This document shows, piece by piece, positions 42,984 to 56,905 of a stretch of DNA of 64,000 nucleotides; position 1 is the stretch's first letter, and every line of letters begins with the position of its first letter. Source of the DNA: Gordonia paraffinivorans NBRC 108238 (lineage in GTDB: Bacteria > Actinomycetota > Actinomycetes > Mycobacteriales > Mycobacteriaceae); the NCBI RefSeq assembly GCF_000344155.1, contig NZ_BAOQ01000016.1, forward strand, positions 1-64,000, in the 5' to 3' direction. A model generated the notes under the pieces. That model saw nothing but the letters and a program-made list of their open reading frames with translations, did no database searches and was not told where the DNA came from. Position numbers and translations under genes: made by a program.

Positions 42984-43640
42984 ATGTCCTCGCGGGTGTT
43001 CCCCGATCGTCGGGCGGCCGGGCACAGGCTCGGCGGCCGGGTGGCCACCGTCCTGGCCCGGCGTCCCGACCTGGCACCCACGCGGCCGGTGGTGATCGGC
43101 CTGGCGCGCGGCGGCGTGCCCGTGGCGCGCGAGGTCGCCGACGCCATCGGCGGAGACCTCGAGACACTGGTCGTCCGCAAGATCGGTGCGCCGGGTCACG
43201 AGGAGTTCGCGATGGGCGCCGTCACCGCCGACCACCTGGTGGTCAACGACGACGTGCCCAACCGACTCGGGGTGTCGCGGGAGCAGTTCGACGCGATCGT
43301 CGCCCGCGAACGCCGGACGCTGCAGGAACGGGAGTCGCTGTACCGCGGCGGACGTGCGCGCATCGACGTCGCCGGGCGGCCGGTGATCCTGGTCGACGAC
43401 GGTCTGGCCACGGGCTCCACGATGGCGGTCGCCGTGGACTCGGTGAGCGGGGCCGGCGCGTCGAAGGTCGTCGTCGCGGTGCCCACCGCCCCGTCGGACG
43501 CGATCGGCCCACTCCTCGACCGCGGCGTCGACGAGGTCGTCGTGCTCACCACACCGAAACCGTTCGAGGCGGTCGGCCGTTACTACCAGGACTTCGGACA
43601 GGTCGACGACGAGGACGTGATCGACTGTCTCGAGCGGTGA
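42984..43640 (+). CDS. Phosphoribosyltransferase family protein
   Basis: The 218-residue protein has the type I PRTase fold: PVVIGLARGGVPVAREVA (pyrophosphate loop region), LETLVVRKIGAPGHEEFAMGAV and the PRPP motif VILVDDGLATGSTM near 133-146. In Actinobacteria this group is often stand-alone and of unknown base specificity; it is not an obvious hpt, apt or pyrE. ATG 42984 follows GAGG nine bases after the SnoaL-like gene, so it may be the third gene of that operon. It converges with thiG. Confidence 0.8.
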   Translation: MSSRVFPDRRAAGHRLGGRVATVLARRPDLAPTRPVVIGLARGGVPVAREVADAIGGDLETLVVRKIGAPGHEEFAMGAVTADHLVVNDDVPNRLGVSREQFDAIVARERRTLQERESLYRGGRARIDVAGRPVILVDDGLATGSTMAVAVDSVSGAGASKVVVAVPTAPSDAIGPLLDRGVDEVVVLTTPKPFEAVGRYYQDFGQVDDEDVIDCLER

Positions 43641-43662
43641 CACCCCACCGATTTCGTAGAAC

Positions 43663-44679
<1,017 letters not shown>

Positions 44680-44683
<4 letters not shown>

Positions 44684-45792
44684 CGGTCTTCTCCTTCCAG
44701 GATCGCCACGACCCGGTGGGCGGTCAGCGGGGCGAGCACGATCCCGTTGCGGCCGTGCCCGGTCGCGACCACTGTGTTTGCGTCGACCCGTTCGATGATC
44801 GGCAGGCCGTCGGCGGTGCAGGGGCGCAGGCCGGCCGCGGCCTCGGTGAGTTCGTAGGTGCGCAGCCCCGGCATGACCTCGACCGCGTCCGCCAGGAGAT
44901 CGGCCACCCCACCCGCCTGCGGGGTGCGGTCGGCGAGGTCGCCCGTCTCGTATTGCGTTGCGCCGACCACGATCCCGTCCGCACGCGGGACGAGATAGAC
45001 CGCCCGGCCGTGGATGCGGGCACGCACGACGTGGGTCGGCGGCGGGACCGAGAGCCGAGTGCGGCGCAGGCGCAGGATCTCGCCTTTCGCCGCATGCATC
45101 CGGATGCCGGGGATCAGTGCGGGAGTGCCGAGTCCGGCTGCCACGAGCACCTGTTCGCCCGGCCGGAGGTCGGCACGGACGTCGGCCAGCGACCCGACGC
45201 GGGTGTCCACCACCTCCACCCCCGCGGACCCGACGGCCCTCCGCAGCGCGGACAGCAGCAGCCGGTTGTCCACCGACCACTCCCCCGCCGCGCGGTATCC
45301 GCCGACCAGCCGGGAGGACAGGGCCGGCTCCAGCGCACGGATCTCGCGGCCGGTCACCGCGTGCAGCGTCGCGTCGGTGCGGGGTTGCTGCGCCCACACG
45401 AAATCGGCCAGGTGGCGCAGGTATTCGGCGTCGGCGGCACCGGCCGCGACGAACAGCGAATCGGTGGCGGTGACGATGGCGGGTTCGTCGAGTCGCCGCA
45501 CCAGGTCCGGCCACCGTCGCACCGATTCCACGGACAGGGCGAGCGCCTCCTGCTCACCGGGTTGGCCCTCGCCCAGCGACCCGAGCATCCCGCCGGCGAC
45601 CCACGAGGCGCGCTCGGCGTGCCCGGCGTCGAGGACTCGCACCCGCCGGCCGGCGTCGGCTGCGGCGAGCGCGCACGTCAGACCGATGACGCCACCGCCG
45701 ACGACGGTCAGCGAGCGACCGCCGTGCTCGACGGCACCGCCGTGGGAATGCTCGGGGTTCCGGCTCGCGCCGGGGTTGTCTCGTTGGCTCAC
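44680..45792 (-). CDS. thiO: Glycine oxidase ThiO
   Basis: The 370-residue FAD-dependent oxidase makes dehydroglycine for thiazole synthesis. The Rossmann motif VVGGGVIGLTCALAAA comes at about residue 29, and GHGRNGIVLAPLTAH closes the FAD site. GTG 45792 is chosen: AAGGAAGG, exposed at the 3' end of the TPP riboswitch, lies ten bases upstream. The GTG at 45804 would touch that site. It is first in the operon. Confidence 0.9.
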
Positions 45793-45804
45793 GCCGAGTT
45801 TCAC

Positions 45805-45897
45805 CTTCCTTCGCCGGAATGACCCGGATCAGGTTCGACGGTCAGCGGAATCGGTCCGCACTCTCAGCCCGGCCGCCCGGACTCCCGTGTGTTCTCG
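45805..45897 (-). promoter_or_regulatory. TPP (THI-box) riboswitch controlling thiOSG
   Basis: Read on the minus strand, conserved blocks appear in order: ACACGGGAG, GGGCTGAGAG, CGAACCTGATCCGGGTCA, then GGCGAAGGAAG. These match the thi-box pyrimidine- and pyrophosphate-sensor helices. The 3' end contains the thiO ribosome-binding site, so TPP binding should block translation initiation. Confidence 0.93.
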
Positions 45898-45932
45898 CCG
45901 ACCACCATACGCCCGCTCCCTGCGTGCGTCGT

Positions 45933-45938
45933 TAACCT
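45933..45938 (+). promoter_or_regulatory. Leaderless -10 box of thiE
   Basis: TAACCT ends seven bases before GTG 45946, the spacing expected when the start codon is the first transcribed base. thiE is thus expressed independently of the divergent TPP riboswitch. Confidence 0.6.
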
Positions 45939-45945
45939 GGTCGCC

Positions 45946-46677
45946 GTGACCTCGCCCCTCGGACACGACCCGACCCCATCCGGCCCCGCGCCCCGCCCAT
46001 CCGGCTCCGCGCCGCGCACGGACCGGCTCCGCCGCCTCGACGCGGCCCGGCTCTATCTGTGCACGGATGCGCGGCGGGAGCGCGGCGACCTGCTCGACTT
46101 CGTCGACGCGGCGCTCGCCGGCGGGGTCGGCATCGTGCAGCTCCGGGACAAGGGCTCGACGGGGGAAGAGCGCTTCGGCGTCCTCGAGGCGCGTGAGGAA
46201 CTCGCGATCCTGGCCGACCTCCGCCGGGTCGTCGACGCCCACGGAGCGCTGCTGGCGGTGAACGATCGCGCCGACATCGCCGCGCTGTCCGGCGCCGACG
46301 TCCTGCACGTCGGGCAGGGCGACCTGAGCCCGGAGGCGGCGCGCCGCATCGTCGGACCGGACGTGATCATCGGCGCGTCGACGCACGATCCGGAGCAGGC
46401 GGCCGCGGCCGCCGCGGACCCGGACGTCGACTACTTCTGCACCGGCCCCTGCTGGACCACGCCCACCAAGCCGGGCCGCGCCGCAGCCGGACCGGACCTC
46501 GTCAACAGCACCGCGGCCACCTCGCCGCCGAAGCCGTGGTTCGCCATCGGCGGCATCGACGCCGCACGCGTCCCCGAGGTGGTCGCCCGGGGCGCGCAGC
46601 GGATCGTCGTGGTCCGCGCGCTCACCGCCGCCGACGACCCGACGGGTGCGGCCCGCGAGCTCCTCGACCTGCTGTAG
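45946..46677 (+). CDS. thiE: Thiamine-phosphate synthase
   Basis: The 243-residue TIM-barrel enzyme joins HMP pyrophosphate with thiazole phosphate. After a Pro/Ser-rich N-terminus of about 30 residues, RLYLCTDAR leads into [11 protein letters not shown] (near 65), [44 protein letters not shown] and [12 protein letters not shown], the standard motif series. GTG 45946 is supported by the leaderless -10. It is divergent from thiOSG, matching the mycobacterial order. Confidence 0.93.
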   Translation: MTSPLGHDPTPSGPAPRPSGSAPRTDRLRRLDAARLYLCTDARRERGDLLDFVDAALAGGVGIVQLRDKGSTGEERFGVLEAREELAILADLRRVVDAHGALLAVNDRADIAALSGADVLHVGQGDLSPEAARRIVGPDVIIGASTHDPEQAAAAAADPDVDYFCTGPCWTTPTKPGRAAAGPDLVNSTAATSPPKPWFAIGGIDAARVPEVVARGAQRIVVVRALTAADDPTGAARELLDLL

Positions 46678-46704
46678 CCCGGCGGGGATCTCCCGGAAAA
46701 CCGT

Positions 46705-46734
46705 TTGCACGCCGGGCGCGGGCAGGTCTACCCT
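46705..46734 (+). promoter_or_regulatory. Promoter of the leu-type leader
   Basis: -35 TTGCAC (46705-46710) and -10 TACCCT (46729-46734) are separated by 18 bp. Transcription would begin within a few bases of the leader-peptide ATG at 46744. Confidence 0.6.
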
Positions 46735-46743
46735 GGTCGGACC

Positions 46744-46788
46744 ATGTGCATCAATCGAGTGCTCGTAACCCGCCGCAGCGGGGTCTGA
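46744..46788 (+). CDS. Leader peptide of a branched-chain amino-acid attenuator
   Basis: The ORF encodes MCINRVLVTRRSGV (14 residues). The RVLVTRR core with Val-Leu-Val resembles ilv/leu leader peptides of corynebacteria. Its last codons form one arm of the mutually exclusive hairpins that follow, so ribosome stalling at Val/Leu codons could choose the RNA fold. Confidence 0.6.
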   Translation: MCINRVLVTRRSGV

Positions 46789-46861
46789 TCTGACCGACCC
46801 CCCGCTGCGGGTCGGTTGCGCTCATCTGTCGGTCATCCGTTCTTCGACCGAAATCGGTTTT
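46768..46861 (+). ncRNA. Attenuator RNA with competing hairpins
   Basis: Segment 46768-46773 pairs with 46778-46783 (CCCGC/GCGGG). Segment 46774-46785 can instead pair with 46796-46809 (CGCAGCGGGGTC with GACCCCCCGCTGCG, with a 2-nt bulge). Segment 46793-46800 pairs with 46809-46816 (ACCGACCC/GGGTCGGT). A last small hairpin ACCG/CGGT ends in TTTT (46858-46861). These are the 1:2, 2:3 and 3:4 pairings of classical ribosome-mediated attenuation. Confidence 0.55.
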
Positions 46862-46961
46862 CACGATGCATCTGCTTCAACTACCTTCCGCATCCTCTTC
46901 TCGTGACGAACTCACGAGGGGCTTCGCGCACGGCGAGCGCGCGGCATCCGAGGACCCGTTC

Positions 46962-47381
46962 ATGACCCGATTCGCCCGACCGCTGCCGACCGGTCTCCGC
47001 GACGAGGCCCGCGGCATGAGCTGGCAGCGCTTCACCGACGAGTACGCCGCACCCGGCACCGTCCGCCTGGGTTCGTGGTCGGTCGTCCCGACCCGCGGCG
47101 ACCTGGTCGAGTGCCGGGCGACGATCGCCGTCGCCGACCGGATCATGTCGTGCGGCGCGACCGCGGCCGGGCCGCTGGGCGCCATGACCTCGATCCTCGG
47201 CGACCTCGGGGTCCCGATCCAGATCGATCGTCTGCATCAGCGCGAGCTCGACGGCACCTTCGCGACCTTCCTGCTGTGTGCGAACGACTGGCGCCGGGCA
47301 TGGTCGTATGGCGAGGGCGCCACCGGCGACGAGGCCGGGATCGCGGCATTGATCGCCGGGGCGAACCGGCTGCTGGGGTGA
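46962..47381 (+). CDS. Stand-alone LeuA allosteric (regulatory) domain-like protein
   Basis: The 139-residue protein lacks any TIM-barrel synthase domain. It resembles the C-terminal regulatory domain of 2-isopropylmalate synthase: MSWQRFTDEYAAP parallels the WxxFxDEYLAP linker, and GPLGAMTSILGDLGV with IAALIAGANRLL parallels the leucine-binding fold. ATG 46962 is chosen because GAGG (46950-46953) lies eight bases upstream. The longer ATG at 46866 directly follows a hairpin-T-run and its first codons do not look coding. It should bind leucine or modulate LeuA; no direct evidence. Confidence 0.65.
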   Translation: MTRFARPLPTGLRDEARGMSWQRFTDEYAAPGTVRLGSWSVVPTRGDLVECRATIAVADRIMSCGATAAGPLGAMTSILGDLGVPIQIDRLHQRELDGTFATFLLCANDWRRAWSYGEGATGDEAGIAALIAGANRLLG

Positions 47382-47412
47382 GCGCGGACAGCTGATGCCG
47401 CCGTCGGCTTGG

Positions 47413-47937
47413 TCAGCCCTGCGGATCGAGCGCGGAGATCCGCTCGCGCAGCATCGGCCAGGCCGAACCGAACGCGGGGTGCAGCGGCAACGTGTGGACG
47501 TGCCGCTCGTCGACCCACCGCAGTTCCGTCGACTCGAAGTTGGCGACCGTCGCGACCGGCTCGTCGGTCTCGGCGATGACCGTGGTGTAGGTCCAGCCGC
47601 TGGGGGATTCGTGCGTGACGACCGCTGCGACGACGCGCAGGTCGTCGCGGTTGATGCCGGCCTCTTCCTCCGCCTCGCGGATCGCGGTGTCGATCGCGCC
47701 CTCGTGGGAGTCGCGCGCCCCGCCGGGCAGCGCCCATGTGCCGCCCTGATGGGACCACGCCGCACGATGCTGGAGCAGCACCCCGGTGCAGCCCTCGGGC
47801 AGCGGGGCGCGCAGCAGCAGTCCTGCCGCACCGTGCACACCCCAATACCGTGACCCGTCGGGATCGATCACCCAGCCGTCGCCGTCTCCGCGCACCACGC
47901 CTCCTAGCGACCCGACCATCCGCTCGGTCGGGTTCAT
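47413..47937 (-). CDS. mutT3: NUDIX hydrolase, MutT3-like
   Basis: The 174-residue protein has the Nudix box GGARDSHEGAIDTAIREAEEEAGI (GX5EX7REUXEEXGU) near residues 76-99. It should hydrolyse oxidised or other nucleoside diphosphate-linked substrates. ATG 47937 is preceded by GGTGG, close to the start; ATG 47919 is an alternative. It is divergent from glnX exactly as Rv0413 is from Rv0412c, which supports the mutT3 name. Confidence 0.85.
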   Translation of the reverse strand: MNPTERMVGSLGGVVRGDGDGWVIDPDGSRYWGVHGAAGLLLRAPLPEGCTGVLLQHRAAWSHQGGTWALPGGARDSHEGAIDTAIREAEEEAGINRDDLRVVAAVVTHESPSGWTYTTVIAETDEPVATVANFESTELRWVDERHVHTLPLHPAFGSAWPMLRERISALDPQG

Positions 47938-48124
47938 TCCACCGTAAGTGACGCTCGCCCGGCCTGCCAGGGTGATCGCGAACCCGTCACGGCCGACCAC
48001 CCGCGACGAGAGCCGACCTGAGGAAAACCTCCGGCGAAATCTCGGGATCATCGGTTGGCCGACGTGCCGCGTGATGCCTCGGGGAACCATGCCGGATGGC
48101 ATAGGCTGAAACACGCAGGACCCG

Positions 48125-49699
48125 GTGAGCGATGACACCGACAGCGTCGGAGCTCCGGATGTGGTCGCGGTGGAGGATCCGACACCTCCGGCTGACCCAT
48201 CGACCCACCGGAGACGATCCACGGCGAGCTCAGAAGGGATCAAGAAGGTGACCGGCGACGCGTCCTCCGTGCGGACGGTGCTGACGCGTGGCGGTCGGAC
48301 GATCAGACCGGCCCAGGCCTCGCCGCCCATCCGTCAGGTCCTCGCCGACCGGCGGGAACTCATCGCCGCGGCGCGGGAGCGCGCCCAGTCCCCGTTCCAG
48401 ACCATCCGCACCTACGCGCTCACCACGCCGGGCAAGCTCATCATCATCTGCCTGCTCCTCGCGGCCGGGTCCATCATCACCGGCGTGTACGCGTCGACCG
48501 TGCTCGACGACCGCACGCGGACACTGCAGCGGCTCATCGATCACACCGAACCCCTCGCAGAGGCGGCGCAGGTCCTCTACAGCTCGTTGTCCATCGCCGA
48601 CGCCTCGGCCAACGCCGCGTTCATCTCGGGCGGACTCGAGAGCCCGGAACTGCGCCAGCGCTACGCCGACGCGCTCGCCACGGCGTCGTCGTCGCTGATC
48701 CTGGCGACCGGGACGGCGAGCGAGCCCGGGTCGGAGTCCGCAGAGGACGCCACCGAACAGGCGATCTCCGCCGACCTCGAGACGCTGTCGACGTCCATCC
48801 CGGTCTACAGCGGCCTGGTCGAGACCGCCCGCACCAACAACAGGCTGGGCAACCCGATCGGCTCGGCCTACCTCGGCCAGGCGTCCGCGCTGATGCAGGA
48901 CAAGATCCTGCCGGCCGCGCAACGCCTCTACGAGCTGCGGTCGATGGCGATCGCCGACCCGCAGCAGTCACTGACCCGGCCGCCGTGGACGGTGTACGTC
49001 CCGCTGCTGTTGCTGCTCACCGCGTTGGTGCTGACCTCGCGCTTCCTCGCCCGCAAGACCCGGCGCCGGTTCAACATCGGCCTCCTCGCCGCGATGGCGG
49101 CGCTGACCCTGGGCACGGTGTGGCTGCTCGTGTCCGGCCTGATGTCGGTGGCCGCGACGGCCGACGCCCGCAATCATGGCGCCGACCCGCTGCACGAGCT
49201 GACGGCCGCACGAATCCTGACCCAGCAGGCACGCTCGGCGGAGACGCTCTCGCTGATCCGGCGCGCCGACCAGGGCGGGCTCGAACGGACCTTCTCGGCC
49301 ACCACGTCGAAGATCGACGACATCCTCGACGACGTCCGATCCACCGCCGAGGAAAGCTCCGACTCGGTGACCACCGAACAGCTCGACGCGGTGGGCCGGG
49401 CGCTGGTCGACTGGAAACGCACCGACGCCGCGATCCGTCGCTACATCCAGTCCGGCGACTTCGACCGCGCGCGACAGCTGACCGTCGGCGACGGACGCAA
49501 CAGCTCCGCCCTGGCCTACGCCGCCGTCGACTCCGGACTGGTGGAGGCGATCACGACCGCCCGCACCGCCTTCCGCGACGACATCAACACCGCCCAACGA
49601 CTCCTCGGCTTCACCGGGACCGGCATCCTGCTGTTGTCGATACTCGCGGCCATGGCCATCGTGGGCGGTCTTGTCCCCCGCATCCGGGAGTACCGATGA
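48125..49699 (+). CDS. glnX: GlnX-type membrane signal-transducing protein (Rv0412c-like)
   Basis: The 524-residue protein has four membrane helices (near 103-123, 289-305, 318-342, 492-517) that split it into two helical extracytoplasmic sensor segments and a basic cytoplasmic N-terminus. In mycobacteria GlnX receives the aspartate/glutamate signal from GlnH and passes it to PknG. GTG 48125 has AGGA upstream and a -10 TAGGCT at 48102-48107. The stop overlaps the glnH start (ATGA). Confidence 0.85.
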   Translation: MSDDTDSVGAPDVVAVEDPTPPADPSTHRRRSTASSEGIKKVTGDASSVRTVLTRGGRTIRPAQASPPIRQVLADRRELIAAARERAQSPFQTIRTYALTTPGKLIIICLLLAAGSIITGVYASTVLDDRTRTLQRLIDHTEPLAEAAQVLYSSLSIADASANAAFISGGLESPELRQRYADALATASSSLILATGTASEPGSESAEDATEQAISADLETLSTSIPVYSGLVETARTNNRLGNPIGSAYLGQASALMQDKILPAAQRLYELRSMAIADPQQSLTRPPWTVYVPLLLLLTALVLTSRFLARKTRRRFNIGLLAAMAALTLGTVWLLVSGLMSVAATADARNHGADPLHELTAARILTQQARSAETLSLIRRADQGGLERTFSATTSKIDDILDDVRSTAEESSDSVTTEQLDAVGRALVDWKRTDAAIRRYIQSGDFDRARQLTVGDGRNSSALAYAAVDSGLVEAITTARTAFRDDINTAQRLLGFTGTGILLLSILAAMAIVGGLVPRIREYR

Positions 49700-50763
49700 C
49701 ACGAGTACCGATGACACGAGCATCGAAGACACCACGCCTCCGCGCACCCGCCCCGACCCGGTCGGTGCGGACGTCAACGGCGCCACGCCGGCTCCCGCTC
49801 CTCGCCGCAGTCCTCGCACTCGTCGCCGTCGTCGCGACCGGCTGCGTCCGCTTCCCGGCCGAGGAGTCGCCGCCGCCGACCGCAACGGCCGACCCCCTGG
49901 TGCTGCCCGGCGTGCAGACCGACGTCCCGATCGAGCCGCCGCCGAGCTCGGAGGCGTGCAACGCGACTCAGACGCTGCGCCCGCCGGCCGAGATGCCCGA
50001 ACCCGCCCGCATGCCTCCGGGTTCGACGATGGCCGAGATCTTCGAACGCGGCCGGCTCATCGTCGGCCTGGACATCGGTTCCAACCTGTTCAGCTTCCGC
50101 GACCCGATCTCCGGCGACATCGAGGGCTTCGACGTCGACATCGCGCACGCGATCGCCGAGGCGATCTTCGGCGACCCGCAGCGGGTCGAGTTCCAGGTCC
50201 TCAGCTCGGCGGAGCGGGTCGACGCATTGCGCGACCACACCGTCGACGTCGTCATCAAGACCATGAGCATCACGTGCGACCGGCTCGACGACATCAGCTT
50301 CTCGGCGCCGTACTACGTTGCCTCACAACGCATCCTGGCATTCCGCAACTCCGACATCCGGGGTCCCGCGCAGCTGGCCGGCAAACGGGTGTGCGCGGCA
50401 CGCGGCGCCACGTCGATCGGCCGCATGCAGTCGATCCAGCCGAAGGTCGAGATGGTGACCACGTCGACCTGGGCGGACTGTCTCGTCCTGATGCAACAGG
50501 GTCAGGTGGACGCGGTCACCAGCGACGACGCCATCCTCGCGGGTCTGGCGGCCCAGGATCCCTGGGTGCAGGTCGTCGGCCCGAGCCTGGGCGAGGAGTT
50601 CTACGGGGTGGGCATCCCGAAGGGAGAGGACGACATGGTCAGGTTCGTCAACGGCGTCCTCGAGGAACTCCGCGCCACCGGCCGCTGGCAGGAGATCAGA
50701 AACCGGTGGCTGTCCATCCTCGACAGCGGATACGGCGCCCCGCAACCGTCGTACCGGGACTGA
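49696..50763 (+). CDS. glnH: GlnH glutamate/aspartate-sensing lipoprotein
   Basis: The 355-residue lipoprotein has lipobox VATGC with Cys at residue 50, a Pro-rich linker, and a type II periplasmic-binding domain (GRLIVGLDIGSNLFSFRDP, GFDVDIAHAIAEAIFG, ISFSAPYYVASQRI). In M. tuberculosis this protein binds Asp and Glu and signals through GlnX to PknG. The start lies in a tandem 15-bp duplication that gives two in-frame ATGs (49696, 49711). pknG begins six bases after its stop. Confidence 0.9.
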   Translation: MTRVPMTRASKTPRLRAPAPTRSVRTSTAPRRLPLLAAVLALVAVVATGCVRFPAEESPPPTATADPLVLPGVQTDVPIEPPPSSEACNATQTLRPPAEMPEPARMPPGSTMAEIFERGRLIVGLDIGSNLFSFRDPISGDIEGFDVDIAHAIAEAIFGDPQRVEFQVLSSAERVDALRDHTVDVVIKTMSITCDRLDDISFSAPYYVASQRILAFRNSDIRGPAQLAGKRVCAARGATSIGRMQSIQPKVEMVTTSTWADCLVLMQQGQVDAVTSDDAILAGLAAQDPWVQVVGPSLGEEFYGVGIPKGEDDMVRFVNGVLEELRATGRWQEIRNRWLSILDSGYGAPQPSYRD

Positions 50764-53466
<2,703 letters not shown>

Positions 53467-53492
53467 GGCACGCGACCACCCCGCCCCGAGAC

Positions 53493-54697
<1,205 letters not shown>

Positions 54698-54701
<4 letters not shown>

Positions 54702-56863
54702 CGGATCTCTCCCGTCGGCTCGGAGGTCGATCTCGCGGCGCCGTCCTGCTGGGCCTGGATGGCGGTGATGGCGACGGTGTTGACGATGTCGGACACGAGC
54801 GCACCTCGGCTCAGATCGTTGATCGGTTTGTTCAGGCCCTGCAGGACCGGGCCGATGGCGACCGCGCCCGCGCTGCGCTGCACCGCCTTGTAGGTGTTGT
54901 TGCCGGTGTTGAGATCGGGGAAGATCAGCACCGTCGCACCACCGGCGACCGGCGAGTCGGGCATCTTCGTCGCGGCCACCGACGGCTCGACCGCGGCGTC
55001 GTACTGGATGGGCCCTTCGACGAGCAGCTCCGGTGCGCGTTGGCGGACGAGTTCGGTTGCGGTCTTCACCTTCTCGACGTCGGCGCCGGAGCCGGAGGTC
55101 CCGGTCGAGTAGGACAGCATCGCCACCCGCGGCTCGATTCCGAAGGCCTCGGCGGTCTGCGCGGACGAGATGGCGATGTCGGCGAGTTGCTCGTCGGTGG
55201 GATCGGGCACGACCGCGCAGTCGCCGTAGGTGAGGACGCGGTCGGCCAGGCACATGAAGAACACGCTCGACACCGTGGACACGCCGGGCTTGGTCTTGAT
55301 GATCTCGAACGCCGGCCGGATGGTGTGGGCCGTGGTGTGCGAGGCGCCCGAGACCATGCCGTCGGCACGCCCGGTGTGCACCATCATCGTCCCGAAGTAG
55401 GAGACGTCGCGCATCTTCTCCTGTGCCGTCTCCAGATCCACGCCCTTGTCCTTGCGCAGGTCGGCGTAGATCCGGGCGAACTCGTCGCGCCATTCGGAGG
55501 CGACGGGATCGATGACGGTGACGCCGGTGAGGTCGAGCCCGAGTTCGGCCGTGCGGCGCCGGACCGCGTCGGGGTCACCGAGCAGCGTGAGATCGGCGAC
55601 CCCGCGTCGCATCAGGCGATCCGCAGCCCGCAGGATGCGGTCGTCGTCGCCTTCGGGGAGCACGATGTGTTTGCGTTCCGCACGCGCCCGGGTGATGAGC
55701 CGGTACTCGAACATCTGCGGCGTGACGACGGTCGGTGACGCGACGTTCAGGTTGCGCATGACCTGTTCGGGGTCGGCGTGGGTCTCGATGAGCGCCAGGG
55801 CCGCCTCGATCTTGCGCGCCGATCCGGCGTTGAGCCGTCCGCGCGTGTGGGCCGCGGTCCGCGCGGTGTCGTAGGTGCCCTGCGGGCAGGAGAGGATCGG
55901 CAAAGTGGGTTTCAGCCCGGTGACCAGCGCCTCGATCATCGGGTGCGGTTTGAGGCCGCCGTTGAGGATGATGCCCGACAACCGCGGGAATCCCTCCGCG
56001 GTGTTGGCGTTGACGAGTGCCAGCAGGACGTCGGACCGGTCGGCCGGCGTGATGACCACCGTGCCGTCGGTGAGGCGTTCGAGGATGTGCTCGACCGTCA
56101 TGCCGCCGACCATGACCCGCATCGCCTCGTGGTCGAGGAGGTCCTCGTCGCCGCTGTACATCGTCGCGCCGAGCGCCTCCTTCAGCTCGGCCATGGTGGG
56201 GGCGAACAGGACGGGCTCCTCCGGCAGGCACAGAGCGGGGATACCCGTGCGCCCCAGCGCTTCCCGGATCTCGTCGAGACGCTCGGGGTCGCACCGGTTG
56301 GCCACCAGCGCGATCGGGGTGGCGTGCGCGCTGCGCACCTCGGCGACGAGCCCCTCGGCGAGTTCTGCCACCTCACCCGGGGTTCGCCCGAATGCCTTGA
56401 GCACCAACACCATCGGCGCCGACAGGTTGGCCGCGATCCGCGCGTTGTAGCCGAGTTCCGAGGGTGTGCCGACGTCGCTGAAGTCCGAGCCGACGATCAC
56501 CACCCGATCGCACTGCGCGTCGAGCGCGTGGTAGCGGTTCACGATGTCGCCGACCGCTCCCTCGGGGTCGGAGTGGACCTGTTCGTAGGTGACCCCGAGG
56601 CAGTCCTCGTAGGGGGCGTCCACCGAGTCGTAGTCGATGAGCAAGTCGAGCATCGGATCCCGCCCTGCGGGGCCCGCCCTGGTGATCGGACGGAACACGC
56701 CGACCCGCCCGCCGGTGGCCGCGAGCAACGCCAGGAGCCCCAGCGCCACCACCGACTTCCCGGTCTCCCCTTCTGCGGAGGCGAGATAGATGCTGGTCGA
56801 CGACCCCGCATCGGCTCCGTGATCGTCGGCTGAGGGGTCGGGGGCGGCAGCGTCGGTGGCCAT
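54698..56863 (-). CDS. pta: Phosphate acetyltransferase, long three-domain form
   Basis: The 721-residue enzyme converts acetyl-CoA and phosphate to acetyl phosphate. An N-terminal P-loop domain ([15 protein letters not shown], near 30) resembling dethiobiotin synthetase is followed by a DRTGG regulatory domain ([15 protein letters not shown]) and the PTA catalytic domain ([44 protein letters not shown]). ATG 56863 is preferred to 56875. It heads pta-ackA. Confidence 0.95.
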
Positions 56864-56905
56864 GCGCCCCAGCATATCGGCGCCCGGCGATCCGGGGAGG
56901 GACGA

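Noticed and set aside
46866-46961. Upstream ATG start for the LeuA-domain protein
   Set aside because: No ribosome-binding site, position directly after a hairpin with TTTT, and first codons AT-rich at third positions unlike local genes.
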